From: Taeniopygia guttata
Lineage: Eukaryota > Chordata > Aves > Passeriformes > Estrildidae
NCBI RefSeq assembly: GCF_048771995.1
Contig: NC_133028.1
Span: 439,001 to 503,000, forward strand
Direction of reading: 5' to 3'
DNA length: 64,000 bases
Shown here: in pieces, positions 25,283-37,580 of the stretch
Position numbering within the stretch: the stretch's first letter is position 1
Layout: each line of letters opens with the position of its first letter
The notes under the pieces: model-generated
What the model saw: the letters and a program-made list of their open reading frames with translations, nothing else
Database searches by the model: none
Told to the model about the DNA's origin: nothing
Made by a program: the position numbers and the translations under genes

Positions 25283-25420
25283 GCACTTACAGTCACAGGA
25301 GTTTGGGCTGGAAGGGCTGCGGGATGTGTCCCTGTCCCTGCAGGGCTGGAACTGGTTGGGTTTAAGGTCCCTTCTGACCCAAACCCGTGTGGGGTTTTCT
25401 GGTTCTGTGACCTTCAAAGA
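25283..25420 (+). mobile_element. CR1 3'-end fragment, short
   Basis: Contains gtttgggctggaagggctgc, ggtttaaggtcccttctgac and gttctgtgac. The middle is deleted. Confidence 0.55.
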
Positions 25421-25654
25421 CCAGCGCCACACTGGCAGGGGGAGGGCAGGAATTTGGGAGGCTGAGGCAGAGCCAGCCATCAGGAGCTTGTGCCAACTGC
25501 CCCCTCAAGGCAGGTGCTGATCCCAGTGCCACACCCCTCTCCGAGGGACAGGGGACACCCTGCAGGGCTCCCCTCACACCTCTGCATCACCTTGGGGCAC
25601 CAAAAGAAGCAGCATTGCTCCCATCAGCTCTCAGAGCCTCCTGTGCTGCTGAAT

Positions 25655-25845
25655 GTCCCCCTTGCCTTGTCCCTGCTGAATGTCCCCCTGCCTTGTCCAT
25701 GCTGAATGTCCCCCTTGCCCTGTCCCTGCTGAATGTCCCCCTTGCCCTGTCCCTGCCGAATGTCCCCCTTGCCTTGTCCCCTGCTGAATGTCCCCCCTGC
25801 CTTGTCCATGCCAAATGTCCCCCTTGCCTTGTCCCTGCTGCAATT
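25655..25845. repeat. 27-bp minisatellite, 7 copies
   Basis: Unit gaatgtcccccttgccttgt plus ccctgct, with a one-base indel among copies. Confidence 0.94.
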
Positions 25846-27266
25846 CCCAGTCCTGCAGCTCAGCCACCCCCTGCCCAGCCCGCCCCCTTCTCAGGCCAAC
25901 AAAACAACACCACGGGCTCATTTTTGCTGTGACATTTTCAGGCATTTTCCTGCCGGTGGAGGCTGAAAAGTGACCAGCACAGATTTAATTGTGCTGGTGG
26001 GCTGCTCTTACACAAAGGCCTGAGTTCTCTTCACAATGAGCCTCCAATGGCTCTGTGGGAGGCACAGCGGCTCAGCAAAGGGCATTTAAAAGCTCAGCGC
26101 TCACTCCCCACTTATGGTAAGGAGGGGCAGCATCGCTGCTGCTCCTCCCGGCTGGATTTTCTGGAATTGGCCCTGGAGCCCTGCAGGTGGGTGCTGTGCA
26201 GGACAAGGGTTCTTGCTCTCCAGGGTTTTATGGCAGCTGCTTTCTGCCTCTGCCCTGAGCTCTCTCCTGCTGTCATTAAGGCTTTGCTCTAATTGCAGGA
26301 ACAAGTTATCCTCACGTGTCCTCTCCAGAGTGCACAAATGGGACGTGATGCTGCTCCATCTCCCTCGTCTCCAAACTGGCACTTAGGGAGTAAAGCAGGG
26401 GTGCATTCGAGTCTGAAGAGGACTTTTCAGTCAACAAGGCCCAAGCAGATCCTGTGCTGGGGAAATCAGTGCCACCAGCAATAACAAAACCTCTCCCAAA
26501 TCACCAGCTTAAGGTTAAAGTCTTTGTACAAAGGCCCAGAGTGTGCGTTGCTCATCAGTCTGCTCATATTTAAGTTGCTTGAGGGATCACTTTTCAGCTT
26601 TCCTCCATAATTACAAGAGTTTTCACAAATTAATTACAGAGAGGGGAGGAAAAAGAAAAGGCATAATCATGTTAAGTGCTGGCAGTGGGTGCACCCACTG
26701 CTGAAATATTCCTGATAAACTCGGCTGCCAGCTGAGGGCTCCTGTAAGGCTTTGGGCAGAAGGGACTTATGCCCAAACATAAATTCATGTCCAGCACAGC
26801 TTTTGGATCCCCCTTTTCCTATGGGTGATCTCTGTCTTGCGGCAGAGACATTTGCACATGTCCCATGTGCAGACACGAGCCCTGAATTTGGAAAACTGTT
26901 GTCCTGGAGCCTTCCCTGTTTCCATGAGCCCAGGGGTCCATCCCTGCCCTTTGGTGGTGCCTGGCCCAGGGACACACAGCCACCCCCTGGGGTCCCCCCA
27001 CAGCTCAGAGTCCTCAGACACCCGTGGGGTTGTGGCACTGCAGTGAGAATTCACTTCCCAAATGTAATGTCAAGTGTAATGATCCTTCCCAATGAAATTC
27101 AGAGCCTGGGGAGGGCCTGGCAGTGCTTGGGCAGGACTGCTCCTTCAGCAGCCCGGGCTGCAGGGCTGGGGAGCCCCAGGATCCTCCTGGAAATCACTGG
27201 GGATACAGAGGGGACACGGCTGGGAGTGCCTTCATCCCTGGGCCAGAGCACACTGACCCCACAGCT
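25846..27266. other. No gene recognised; AT-rich island
   Basis: Bases 26480-26680 are AT-rich (cataattacaagagttttca) and may be a conserved noncoding element. Confidence 0.35.
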
Positions 27267-27378
27267 TCCCATCCCATCCCATCGCATCCCATCCCATCCC
27301 ATCGCATCCCATCCCATCCCATCCCATCCCATCCCATCCCATCCCATCCCATCCCATCCCATCCCATCCCATCCCATC
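27267..27378. repeat. Pentanucleotide array (CCCAT)n, about 22 units
   Basis: Two cgcat variants interrupt an otherwise perfect array. The minus strand reads (GGGAT)n, with G-runs every 5 bp. Confidence 0.98.
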
Positions 27379-27924
27379 AAACCTTTGTGGATGGAGCTGG
27401 GCTGGCACCCGGGGAGCAGGAGAGGATGGAGGGTGGGAGCAGAGTCACCCCTGGCCCTGGGAAACGCTCAGCTCGTGTTCTGTTTGGGTCACTGCGTGCC
27501 GAGGTCTGAGCTTGAGGCACAGCAGCCAAATGAAGGGCACAGGACGGAGTCACAGCTTCTCCTCGGTGTGAGAGGCCCCGAGCAGCCCTGCCCAGCCCGG
27601 GGCTGCTCACAGCACAGCTCTGTTCCAGGCTGGCACATTTTCCCCTGCCAGCGCTCTGACGGACAGCCGGGATGATCGGAAGGAACACAGCCCCAGGAAA
27701 GGGACTCCAAGCCCTTGGCTGACCTCAGCTCGTGCCAACAGCCTGGAAACATCGCCAAGGGAGGGCTGGTGCCCGAGGGAGCCATGAGCTCCCACTGGGA
27801 CCCTCAGTGACCCCCAGGGAAACACCAAGGTGGAGGCACAGGAGAGCCAGGGCCTGGCAGAACATCCTGCAGACACAGGGCAGCCCAGGGAGACGGGCAG
27901 GAGCAGTCCCTGGGTGAGCAGGGA

Positions 27925-28115
27925 TATTTAAATGAGATATGGGGGTTAAATTCTTTATCCAGAGGGTGTGAGGCCCTGGCACAGGTGCCCAGAGCAGCTG
28001 TGGCAGTGCCCAGGCCAGGCTGGACACTGGGCTGGAGCACGTGGGACAGTGGGAGGGTGACACTGGGTGGGATTTGGGGTCCCTTCCAGCCCAAACCATC
28101 CCCTGATCCTGCAGC
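27925..28115 (+). mobile_element. CR1 3'-end fragment
   Basis: Contains agagggtgtgaggccctggc, ggccaggctggacactgggc and cccttccagcccaaaccatc. Confidence 0.75.
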
Positions 28116-28280
28116 ACTGCCCAAGGTATGCCAGGCTCCCAGTGTGATGATGATGTGAGGATGGTGGTGGTGATGAAGATGGTGTGAGGTTTGCAGGCCA
28201 AGGCAGGGGTTTTGCAGGGAGAGGCCCAGCCACTGCAGGGAATGCAGCAGCAGGGTCACAGTGCCTGCGCCATGCCCCCT

Positions 28281-28760
28281 GTGCTGGACAGACGGGATTC
28301 CCGGAGAATTCTGTCACTGAGAGCTGGACAGACGGGATTCCCAGGGAATTCTGTCACCGAGAGCTGGACAGACGGGATTCCCAGGGAATTCTGTCACCGA
28401 GAGCTGGACAAAGGAGATTCCCGGGGAATTCTGTCACAAAGAGCTGGACAGACAGGATTCCCAGGGAATTCTGTCACTGAGAACTGGACAGACGAGATTC
28501 CCAGGGAATTCTGTCACTGAGAACTGGACAGATGAGATTCCCAGGGAATTCTGTCACCGAGAGCTGGACAGATGAGATTCCCAGGGAATTCTGTCACTGA
28601 GAGCTGGACAAAGGAGATTCCCAGGGAATTCTGTCACAAAGAGCTGGACAAAGGAGATTCCCAGGGAATTCTGTCACTGAGAGCTGGACAAAGGAGATTC
28701 CCAGGGAATTCTGTCACTGAGAGTTGGACAAAGGAGATTCCCAGGGAATTCTGTCAACAG
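28281..28760. repeat. 40-bp minisatellite, exactly 12 copies
   Basis: Unit gagctggacagacgggattc plus ccagggaattctgtcaccga. Spacing is exactly 40 bp throughout, with variants acaaaggagatt, acagatgagatt and gtcacaaa. Confidence 0.98.
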
Positions 28761-29004
28761 AGACAGGGCAGTGGTGGGACGTGGGAATGAGCCCAGGGCC
28801 TGGCAGCTCGGGCTGGGCTGCTGTCAGAGGAAGGCTGAGGGTGGCAGGGGCACGCAGTGAGAGCCTCACTCAGGGCAGAAATGGGCACCACTTGTCAGCT
28901 GTCACACAGAGAGAATGAGACCCCGAGGGCAGAGGCTGGAGCAGGACAAAAATCAAACCAGAAATCACAGCCAGCTGCTCTTTCCCTGGCAAGGGCATAC
29001 ATCC

Positions 29005-29530
29005 ATGGATCAGATTCCACAGAATCCCTGGGCTGGAAGAGACCTTCAAATCAACCCAGCCCCAGCACCTCACCTCAGCCCTGGCACCCAGTGCCACATC
29101 CAGGCTTTGTTAAACACACCAGGGATGGGGACTCCCCCACCTCCCCGGGCAGCCACTCCAGAACTTTATCACCTTTCTGGAAATAACTTTTTCCTGATTT
29201 CCAGCCTGAGTTTCCCTCGGTGCAGCTCGAGGCTGTGACCTCTGGCTCTGTCAGTGCCTGGAGAAAGAGCCCAAGCCCAGCCGGGCACAGGCACCTTTCA
29301 GGAGCTGTGGGGAGTGCTGGGGTCACCCTGAGTCTCCTTTTCTCCAGGCTGAGCACCCCCAGCTCCCTCAGCCGTTCCTCACAGGGTTTGTGCTCCCAGC
29401 CCCTCTCCAGCCTCGCTGCCCCTCTGGATGAGCTCAAACATCTCCAAGTCCTCCCCAGACTGAGGGGCCAGCACTGGCACAGCACTGGAGGTGCTGAGTG
29501 CAGGGCAGGATGTCCTGGTGCAGGCCAGGA
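29005..29530 (-). mobile_element. Longer CR1 3' region, another subfamily
   Basis: Reverse orientation: gaatccctgggctggaagag, ggatggggactcccccacct, ccttttctccaggctgagca and caaacatctccaagtcctcc. Confidence 0.75.
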
Positions 29531-29754
29531 GCCTCCTGGCCAGCAGGGCAGGGCGCTGGCTCTGGTCAGAGGCTGGCTGGATGTGCCAGGACAGAAATCA
29601 CCCGGCACGGGGGGCAGTCACTCCGCTGCCCGGCCCTGGGGTCTCACAGGCCGTGCCCGTCATTCCCCCATTCCCGGGGGGGCTGAAGGGATCAGGAAAC
29701 GGAACGGAGCCCCGGGGTTGGGAATGGCCAAGGAGAAGCAAACCCCAGGTGTCC

Positions 29755-29828
29755 CTGCCCAGGGCAGGGGGAATGGGATGATCTCTGGGGTCTCTTCCAA
29801 CCCAGGCTGCTCTGGGATTCTGTGATTT
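29755..29828 (+). mobile_element. CR1 3'-end tip
   Basis: Contains gtctcttccaacccaggctg and ctctgggattctgtgatttt. Confidence 0.6.
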
Positions 29829-30014
29829 TTGGAAGACCATTCCCAGTCCCCCCAGCTCTCAGTGCTCTCATGAACAGTTTGGACACCTCTGGAGAATTTT
29901 TAAATTCAATTTATTTTCCCTTCAGATGGAGTCAGGATTGAATATTGGAAGGAGAGGAGAAGGTTGGGAAGGAGCAAGGGGTGCATCCCGAACAAATCCC
30001 CGCTGGCTCTGGTT

Positions 30015-30345
30015 GTTATGTGGAATTGGGCTGCATCTGTCACATCTGATTAGATTGTGTTGTCCTTTTTTATCTCCCTGATCTATGCTATGATTCTTCT
30101 GGCTTTATGTGACATTTCCTTGGCAATAGAACTGCTTGGATTAGATATTCAGAGTGTTTCCCTCACCATAAAATATCCAAATTGCAAAGGGTTATTTATT
30201 TGCACAGTTATGTCTTGCTTTGTCTTTTTGTTTATTTTTAATGTTGCTTTTTTTATGATATTTTTTGTATGCTGGTGCTGCTTGTAAAGAGGATCCGTGT
30301 GGCTTTTTGCATTAAAAAATATCACCGAGTTAAACTTAGAGCAGG
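30015..30345. other. AT-rich island, candidate conserved noncoding element
   Basis: About 330 bp of low-GC, non-repetitive sequence (e.g. cacatctgattagattgtgt, ttggcaatagaactgcttgg) with sharp edges against GC-rich flanks. The hydrophobic open frame in it reflects T-richness, not a gene. Confidence 0.4.
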
Positions 30346-30462
30346 GCTACCAGGTTTGTACTTGGGCAAGGACACATTTGGGTTTTGATGTTCCAGGAAC
30401 TGTGTCTCCCTTTTCTTGGCCTGGTGTCAGTAAATCCAGTAAATCCACTGAGTCCTTTTAGA

Positions 30463-30650
30463 GAACTATGGAATGTTTGTCTTTGAAGGGACCTTAAAAA
30501 TCACCATGGGCAGGGACACCTTCCAGCAGAACAGTGTCCAGCCTGGCCTGGGACACTTCCAGGGATGGGCAGCCCCAGCTGCTCTGGGCACCCTGTGCCA
30601 GGCCCTTTTGGGTCAAATCGTTCAGGGGAGGAAGAATCCCACCCAAAATG
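30463..30650 (-). mobile_element. CR1 3'-end fragment
   Basis: Reverse orientation: tttgaagggaccttaaaaat, agcctggcctgggacacttc, ctgctctgggcaccctgtgc. Confidence 0.7.
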
Positions 30651-31511
30651 AGCGTTACCCACCCTGGCTCTGCTGCAAAGTCCCTGGGCTCTGTCGTGAC
30701 TTGTGAGAAACAGCTGGGGATAGTGACAGAAACAGGGACCAGGGACTGGTGTGCTCCAAATTGTGACACCTCCAGGGGCTGCTGCTCTCCAGGGGCTGGT
30801 CTCCTGGGTGACAGCCATTCCCTGTCCTGTGGCCCACGGCAGGCCAGCCATGGGCTGTGGGGATCAGGAAGGGCAGGGTGTCAGCAGAATGGTGGGACAA
30901 GTGTCCCCTGTCCCTGTCCCTCACCCCCAGCACCAAACACTGCCCTGTGGGTGACACCTGGCAGTCCCCTCCTCGGGACCCCAGCCCACCAGACCTGTCA
31001 CAGCTCGGTGCCAGCAGAACCTTTCCCATTTTCATCCAGGATCAGCAGGGCTGAAAGAGCCCTGAAACACCAACTTTGTGCCTGCGTGTGCATGTGCTCA
31101 GGAGATAAATCTAATCCCTGGGACTGAGTGGCTAATGAACTCCTCTCTGGAGTCTGCTGATTATCCCCACGGAGGTGAATCCGTGCTGATGAATTAGCAA
31201 TGGATTGCTGGAGTATCTGGGCCCTGTCTGCTGAGGCAATTTTCCTGCTGAGGAAACGAGTGTTTGCCAAGCCAAACACCCAACAGCCTCATCTTTGTCT
31301 CCATGTGTGCAAGAGAACCATTCCCAGCTCCCTCACCGAACCCTGGCCACGGAGAGGGGATGGCTGAAGGGCTGAGCTGCTTTGAGAGCCTGGGAAGAAG
31401 GGCTGGGAAAAGATTTGCAGCTCAGCTCAAGCACAAGACGTGAAATAAACCCCAGCAGTGATGGGCAGAGCCCTCGGGGCCAGCCCTGTCCCTTCTCTTG
31501 TCCAAGCACAG
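30651..31511. other. No gene recognised
   Basis: Unique sequence; the block at 31080-31280 is AT-richer. Confidence 0.35.
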
Positions 31512-31737
31512 CTTGGGCTGAGCTCAGAGCTGTCCCCTGGCTCTGCACACCTTGGGCTGAGCTCAGAGGTGTCACTGGGCTCTGCACACCCTGGGCTGAG
31601 CTCAGAGGTGTCACTGGGCTCTGCACACCCTGGGCTGAGCTCAGAGGTGTCACTGGGCTCTGGACACCTTGGGCTGAGCTCAGAGGTGTCACTGGGCTCT
31701 GGACACCCTGGGCTGAGCTCAGAGCTGTCCCCTGGCA
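31512..31737. repeat. 39-bp minisatellite, about 6 copies
   Basis: Unit gggctgagctcagaggtgtc plus actgggctctgcacacc. Confidence 0.95.
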
Positions 31738-32399
31738 GGGACATAGTGACATTCCCCCTTGGACTTCCCCCAGCCCAGCTCCCTGCACTGGAGCCACAGA
31801 AGCTCCCCAAAACAGGAGGCCACATGAGGAGACAAGGGATGGAGCACAGGGCGTGGGGCAGAGCTGTGGGAGTGCTCCACAATCCTTTTTCCACTCTGGA
31901 TGTCCCCAGGCTGGCTGTGGAAGGACAGTGACCCAGGATGTGCCAGCCTGAGCCAGGGCATGCAGCATTCCCTGCCAGCCCGGGGCTGTGGCAGCATTTG
32001 CATTTAGATGGGAGCAGTTATGAGCTCAGACAGCCTTTTGACACCACAGCTGCTGCTCACAGCTGCTCCTTGATGGAAACAGGTCCCTTCTGGTGGTCAC
32101 ACCTCAGTTCTTGGGTGTCTTCCCCCCTTGTCCGAATAAAAGCGTGGGCTGGAGGTGCCAGACAGCAGAAAATTCCCCTGTGGAATTCCCCTTTCCTCAC
32201 TGCAGCCTCAGCTCTGACAGATGGAGGGGAGGGGAGACTGCCCCCAGCCCCTGCCCAGGAGCATTTCTGTGTCAGGGGGCTCCAGGCAGGGGCTGAAGGA
32301 GACCCAGGGCAGGGCAGGGCAGGTGCTGTTCATCATCCACAGGGGCTACAGAGGGGCACAGCTTCCCTGGGCTGCAGGCAGAGAATGCTTTGGCACCCT

Positions 32400-32700
32400 A
32401 AAGACAATTTAATCCCACCCCTGCCATGGGGACACCTCCCACTGCCCCAGGTGCTCCATCCCCAGTGTCCAGCCTGGCCTGGGCACTGCCAGGGATCCAG
32501 GGGCTGCCATAGCAAAATTGGGCACCTGTGCCAGGGCCTCACACCCTCCCAGCCAGGAATTCCTTCCCAAGGACCATCCAAGCCTGCAGTGGAGGCCACT
32601 CCTGTCTCTCCAGGCCCTGTCCAAAGTCCCTCTCCAGATTTCTGGTGCCAGTCCTGGTGCAATGGCCCCTGGCACTCTCTCCATGCCGGGACCCTTCAGT
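32400..32700 (-). mobile_element. CR1 3'-end fragment
   Basis: Reverse orientation: gggacacctcccactgcccc, gcctggcctgggcactgcca, gtgccagggcctcacaccct. Confidence 0.8.
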
Positions 32701-32999
32701 TCAGACAGCCCTGGACATCCCAACTGCCAGCACACATCTGCCTGCCAGGACAGGAGGTGACCCTTAGAGCATCCCCGGAGCCTGGGGGGGATGCAGTGAG
32801 CCTGGGCGTGCTCCCCAGGGAGCAGAACTCCCCAAATTCCCTGGGCTGCAGCAAACCCCAGCACCAGCCCGTGCCCTGCCCCAGAGATGGACACCTCTGC
32901 AGGGACAGGGCTGCCTGGTGTGACTCGGGGGCTCCATCTCCCTGGAGTGCTTCTGACATGGAGGAAAATGAAATTATCAGCTTAAACACGCTCTGTATG

Positions 33000-33075
33000 A
33001 CCACAGAATTGTTTAGGCTGGAAAAGACTGAGTCCAGCCATTCCCTGCCAGGAGCCAGCAGCACCAGCAGCCTTT
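33000..33075 (-). mobile_element. CR1 3'-end tip
   Basis: Reverse orientation: gaattgtttaggctggaaaa, gactgagtccagcc. Confidence 0.5.
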
Positions 33076-33246
33076 GTGCAGCCCCTGGGGTGGCCTTGGT
33101 GGCATTGTGACAGGGGTGGCACAGAGACAGCCCCAGGAAGGGCAGCTCAGACCCCCCAGTCACCCATCCCTCCCCTGGTGCCGCTGCTGTGACATCCCAC
33201 TGATCCCGGCAGCTCTGGGGCTCCACAGGACCCCGGGGTCCCTGTC

Positions 33247-33395
33247 CTCACCCCAAAAATGCCAGCCCCGTGCAGCTGAAGGGTTTTCTGCTGAATCCCA
33301 GGATGGGCGCAGCCCCACTGTCACTGCCCTCACCCCAAAAATGCCAGACCCCTGCAGCTGAAGGGTTTTCTGCTGAATCCCAGGATGGGGGAGCC
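33247..33395. repeat. 82-bp tandem duplication
   Basis: Two copies start ctcaccccaaaaatgccag and share gctgaagggttttctgctga. Confidence 0.92.
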
Positions 33396-35109
33396 CCCAC
33401 TGCCCACTCCTGGAGTTGGGGGACATAGAAGCCAAGCATCCCACACAAGACCTGGCCAGGGACATGGATCCTGCACTTCCCTCTGCAGGAGGTGCCCCCT
33501 GCCCCTTGGAGATCCACTGCTGATTTGTTTACCAAGCCAATTTAAAAACTAATATTAACCAGCATTAGAGTCTTGACAGGGATGGGTTTTTCCCCTTCAG
33601 TGGTGAAATTGGATGTGAATTTTGAATTTTCCAGTCAATTGAGCAAGCTAAGCACTGGTGATGCAACAGGCCCTGTAACGTGTGCATGTTTTATTCCATT
33701 TTTCCTTGAGGGATCTGTATCAGAAAGGCACAAGGAAAAGATGAAAAGAATGGGAGATGCTATAAATTACAGGATCAGCCCTTAGGGGACTCTGAAATCC
33801 TTTCCAGGTTATTTTCCTTTGCGTCCTGGGTTCTCCCAGGGTCCCCCTAAGCAGTGGTATTCCTGTCACTTCAAACTTGTCAGGATTGAGAGCTGGAAGA
33901 AAAAGGGCTCAGACAGAACTGGGAGGAACAGAGTTAGTTGGAAACTCAGTGGGACCCTTGCTCAGCAGCAAACACCAGGAAATGGCCATTCTGGGGTGGA
34001 AATCTCAGTCTTTCCCATGAAACCAGGAGTGCTGGGTCAGGCTGAGGAGCTCAGGAGCAGTTCTGGAAATCCTGGATTTAGGAGGGGTCATGGCACACCC
34101 GGAGCTCAGGCCTGAACTGGGGTAACCCAGAAACACCCTCTCCAGAAACGAACCCCACTTTCCGTGGGGCCGGCCCCGTGCCGAGGAGCCCTCCAGCAGC
34201 AGTGGGTGCTCCGTGACAAACGCCTGAGCAGGCTTTGCAGGAGCTCTGCTTTGGGATGTCCTCACAGCAGACAGGGACTCATCTCCAGTTTTTAACCAGA
34301 CTTTTGACACCCAACAACAGTTGTGACTGAAGTGCTGCCCTCAGGTTTCGCATTTCTTTCTGTCCTTGTGACAGAACAGGGATTTTAGGATTTCCAGTCT
34401 CCCCGGTTCCCTCCTGCCTCATTCCGGCCATGCAGGATACGCTCCCAGCTGGGACATTTTCCCTCTTGCCTTGCAGGGGTTAACAATAAATCACCTGTGG
34501 GTTGCAGGCTCACTCCCAGCCCCTGTTCCGAGGGGCTCGCTGCCAGTTTGTGTGCCAGGCTCCCAGGCATGCCCAGGGATCCTGAGTCAGGGTGAATTTG
34601 CTGCGCTCCTGCCGGGCTGTCAGCGCTCACCCCACCGTGCAGCCCAGACCCTGCTCCGAGCCGGGCTGCAGCAGGGACACGCTCATTTCCCAGCTCACAC
34701 GGTGTCATCACTTTATTCAACCCCAGACAAGCCTGACACCTCGGTGACAGAATGTTATTTCCCTAACCAAGTGTCTTGACACCAAAAATTAGGCTAAATT
34801 GCATTATTTTAAAGGAGCAGATGGGAATGCTAAAGCTCAGACTGCCACAGTCCACGGTGGGCCCTCGGCCAGGGCAGGAGCTGCAGGCAAAGCCCAGCTC
34901 CTGTTCCTTCCCGAGGAGAGCCCGTCTCCCTCCCGAGCTCCCCAGCCTGGGGCGCAGGGACAGGGCCGGTTTGCAGGACCCCGGGATCAGGGGGGCTGGA
35001 CAGTCCCTCCAAAGCCATCCAGACCCGGCTGTGCCCGATCCCCCTTGTCCCCAGCCCAGGAGTCACAGCCAGGCTGCCCTGGCACCTCCAGGGACGGGCA
35101 CTCCAACCT
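33396..35109. other. No gene recognised; AT-rich island
   Basis: Bases 33530-33780 are AT-richer (ccaatttaaaaactaatatt) and may be a conserved element. The remainder is GC-rich. Confidence 0.35.
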
Positions 35110-35459
35110 GGGAAGGGAAGGGAAGGGAAGGGAAGGGAAGGGAAGGGAAGGGAAGGGAAGGGAAGGGAAGGGAAGGGAAGGGAAGGGAAGGGAAGGGAAG
35201 GGAAGGGAAGGGAAGGGAAGGGAAGGGAAGGGAAGGGAAGGGAAGGGAAGGGAAGGGAAGGGAAGGGAAGGGAAGGGAAGGGAAGGGAAGGGAAGGGAAG
35301 GGAAGGGAAGGGAAGGGAAGGGAAGGGAAGGGAAGGGAAGGGAAGGGAAGGGAAGGGAAGGGAAGGGAAGGGAAGGGAAGGGAAGGGAAGGGAAGGGAAG
35401 GGAAGGGAAGGGAAGGGAAGGGAAGGGAAGGGAAGGGAAGGGAAGGGAAGGGAAGGGAG
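35110..35459. repeat. Pure pentanucleotide array (GGGAA)n, 70 units
   Basis: 350 bp without interruption. GGG runs every 5 bp with 2-nt spacers fit the G-quadruplex pattern; one strand is all purine. Confidence 0.99.
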
Positions 35460-36464
35460 AGTGACAAATCTCTGTCACCCCTGCAGGTCCCACAGAGGCA
35501 CAGCCAGGAGAAGGACACCAGGCCAGCAGTGGAATCCCTGCCCAGGGCTCTCTGCCACCCCTGGCTCTGAGGCTCCTTTGCCAGGGCACAGCTGGGCTCC
35601 CCACAGGCAGAGCTGCCCCGGCCAGCCCTGAGCCCAGCCAGGCTGCCCTGGAGCACTGCTGGGCTCCAGCACCTGGGGAAGCCTTTGCCAGCCCTGCCTC
35701 ACGTCTGCCCTGGAGCTGTTTGGAGCTGGCTCCAGCGAGGAGCAGGGACGGTGACATCCCTGCTGACACTCCCGGACTTCCCCTGGACAGCGAGGCTGTC
35801 ACAGCTGGGGTTTTACAGTGGCACTTTTTGGGATGCTTTCCAAGTGGTCAATGTGCTTTAATGGGCACATTCATTCACATTTTTGCAATGGGCTCCATAT
35901 CCAACTGTCACATCCACACTTTGGAGAAGGATGACATGTTTGGTCCTCTGAACACTCTCTTGTTCCATGTCCAAGGTTCCTCATCCCTGATCTGAAACTC
36001 CACCAACTGGAAGTCTCTGCACAAATAAAACCACCCAAAAACTCCGGGTAATTTCTATAAATACAAACCCAAGTGCAAATTGGAGCAGATTGGGCAATTT
36101 CTGCACACTCAGGAAGCAGAAATGCAAGGAGTTTTTAAGAAACAGTTGGGGAGAAAGCAATCAAAAAGACAACATCAACAACAACAACAACAAAAAGATA
36201 TGTAGATGTGGGGAACAAATCGGTGTGCTGGAAATGGCAGCGTTTAGCTGGAAAGGAACCCCCCAGGAGAGCAAACAGATAATGCTGAGGGAGGAGGAGA
36301 TGGGCAGGCAGCAACCGAGAGGGAGACAGCAAAGGGGCTGAGCTGGGGGAACAGTGAGAGCCATGGAAGCAGCAGAGAGAGCACAACCATCGTTAGTGTG
36401 GGGAGCAAAGAGAAATAATGAGCAGCAAATTGCAGGCAGCTTTGGCAATTAGCAGCAAGGGATG
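35460..36464. other. No gene recognised
   Basis: AT-richer from 35980 to 36240, with a short (AAC)n run near 36175-36195. Confidence 0.35.
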
Positions 36465-36588
36465 CTCCTGCACTGCTGCTGCACTGCTGCTGCACCGCTG
36501 CTGCACCACTGCTGCACTGCTGCTGCACCGCTGCTGCACCACTGCTGCACTGCTGCTGCACCGCTGCTGCACCGCTGCTGCACGGGCA
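36465..36588. repeat. 9-bp repeat (ctgctgcac)n with a 30-bp higher order
   Basis: About 13 copies alternating ctgctgcactg, ctgctgcaccg and ccactgctgcac. Confidence 0.93.
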
Positions 36589-36799
36589 GGCTCCAGCACG
36601 TCCTCCCCGTCAGGGAGCCCGGCTCGGGTGCTCTGAGGACACCAGGGCAGGGTGGGCACAGCTGGCACAGCTGGCACAGGTGTGCCACGAGAGGGAACAG
36701 CTGGGGAACACCACGAGGCTGAAAAGTGTGGGTGCCAAGGGATCTCAGGGAAGCATTCCAGTTTGATAATGCTCTGAGTAGGGTACATGTGTGTGCATC

Positions 36800-37030
36800 T
36801 GATGGGTTGGGAAGGAATTCCTGGCTGGGAGGGTGGGGAGGGGCTGGGCTGGAATTCCCAGATTTGCTGTGGCTGCCCCTGGATCCCTGGCAGTGCCCAG
36901 GCCAGGTTGGACACTGGGGTTGGAGCAGCCTGGGACAGTGGGAGCTGTCCCTGCCATGGACTGGTGGCACTGGGTGGCATTTGAGGTCCCCTCCAACCCA
37001 AGCCAAGCCATCCCGGGATTCTGGAATTCC
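36800..37030 (+). mobile_element. CR1 3'-end fragment
   Basis: Contains ggaattcccagatttgctgt, ggatccctggcagtgcccag, gaggtcccctccaacccaag. Confidence 0.82.
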
Positions 37031-37329
37031 CAGCACCCCAGTGCCAGGTCAGTCAGCTCTGGGTGCTGGGTGCTCACCGCCAGCTCAGCTGTGTGTGAGG
37101 ATGCTGCAGGGTCTGTCCCAGCTGCCTGGGGGATCCCAGCCCTGAGTGTGGGGATGGGGCAGAGGGGCTGTTCCTTCCCTTCCTGCCCCCAGAGGGAATT
37201 CCCAGCAGAGGGAATCCCTGGGGGGGTAAGAGTGGCCGAGCACAGCTCCTCAGGGGGGTTTAGCCCACTGACCTCCGTGCCCAGCCTTGGACATCCCCAG
37301 GGTCATCCAAGGCTCTGATTCCCACTGCA

Positions 37330-37580
37330 GGTTTTGGAATCAGAGGAGTGATCAGCTTGGAAAAGCCCTCTAAGCTCACCAAGTCCAACCATCCCAGCAC
37401 TGCCCAGGCCACCACTGCCCCTGTCCCCAAGGGCCACATCCACAGGGCTTTGGAATCCCCAGGGATGGGACTCCAGCCCTGCCCTGGGCAGCTGGGCCAG
37501 GGCTGGGCAGCAATTTTGGCAAAGAAAAGTTTCCCAGTATGTATTCCAAACCTTCCCTGGTGCAACTGGAGGTCATTTCC
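37330..37580 (-). mobile_element. CR1-like fragment, other subfamily
   Basis: Reverse orientation: agcttggaaaagccctctaa, caccaagtccaaccatccca, ggtcatttcctcacggagag. Confidence 0.6.

Noticed and set aside
30057-30287. 76-residue hydrophobic membrane-protein-like frame
   Set aside because: T-rich DNA always translates to hydrophobic residues; no homology recognised and no splice or Kozak support.
34776-35570. Gly-Lys-Glu/Arg-Glu-Gly repeat frame
   Set aside because: Encoded by (GGGAA)n.
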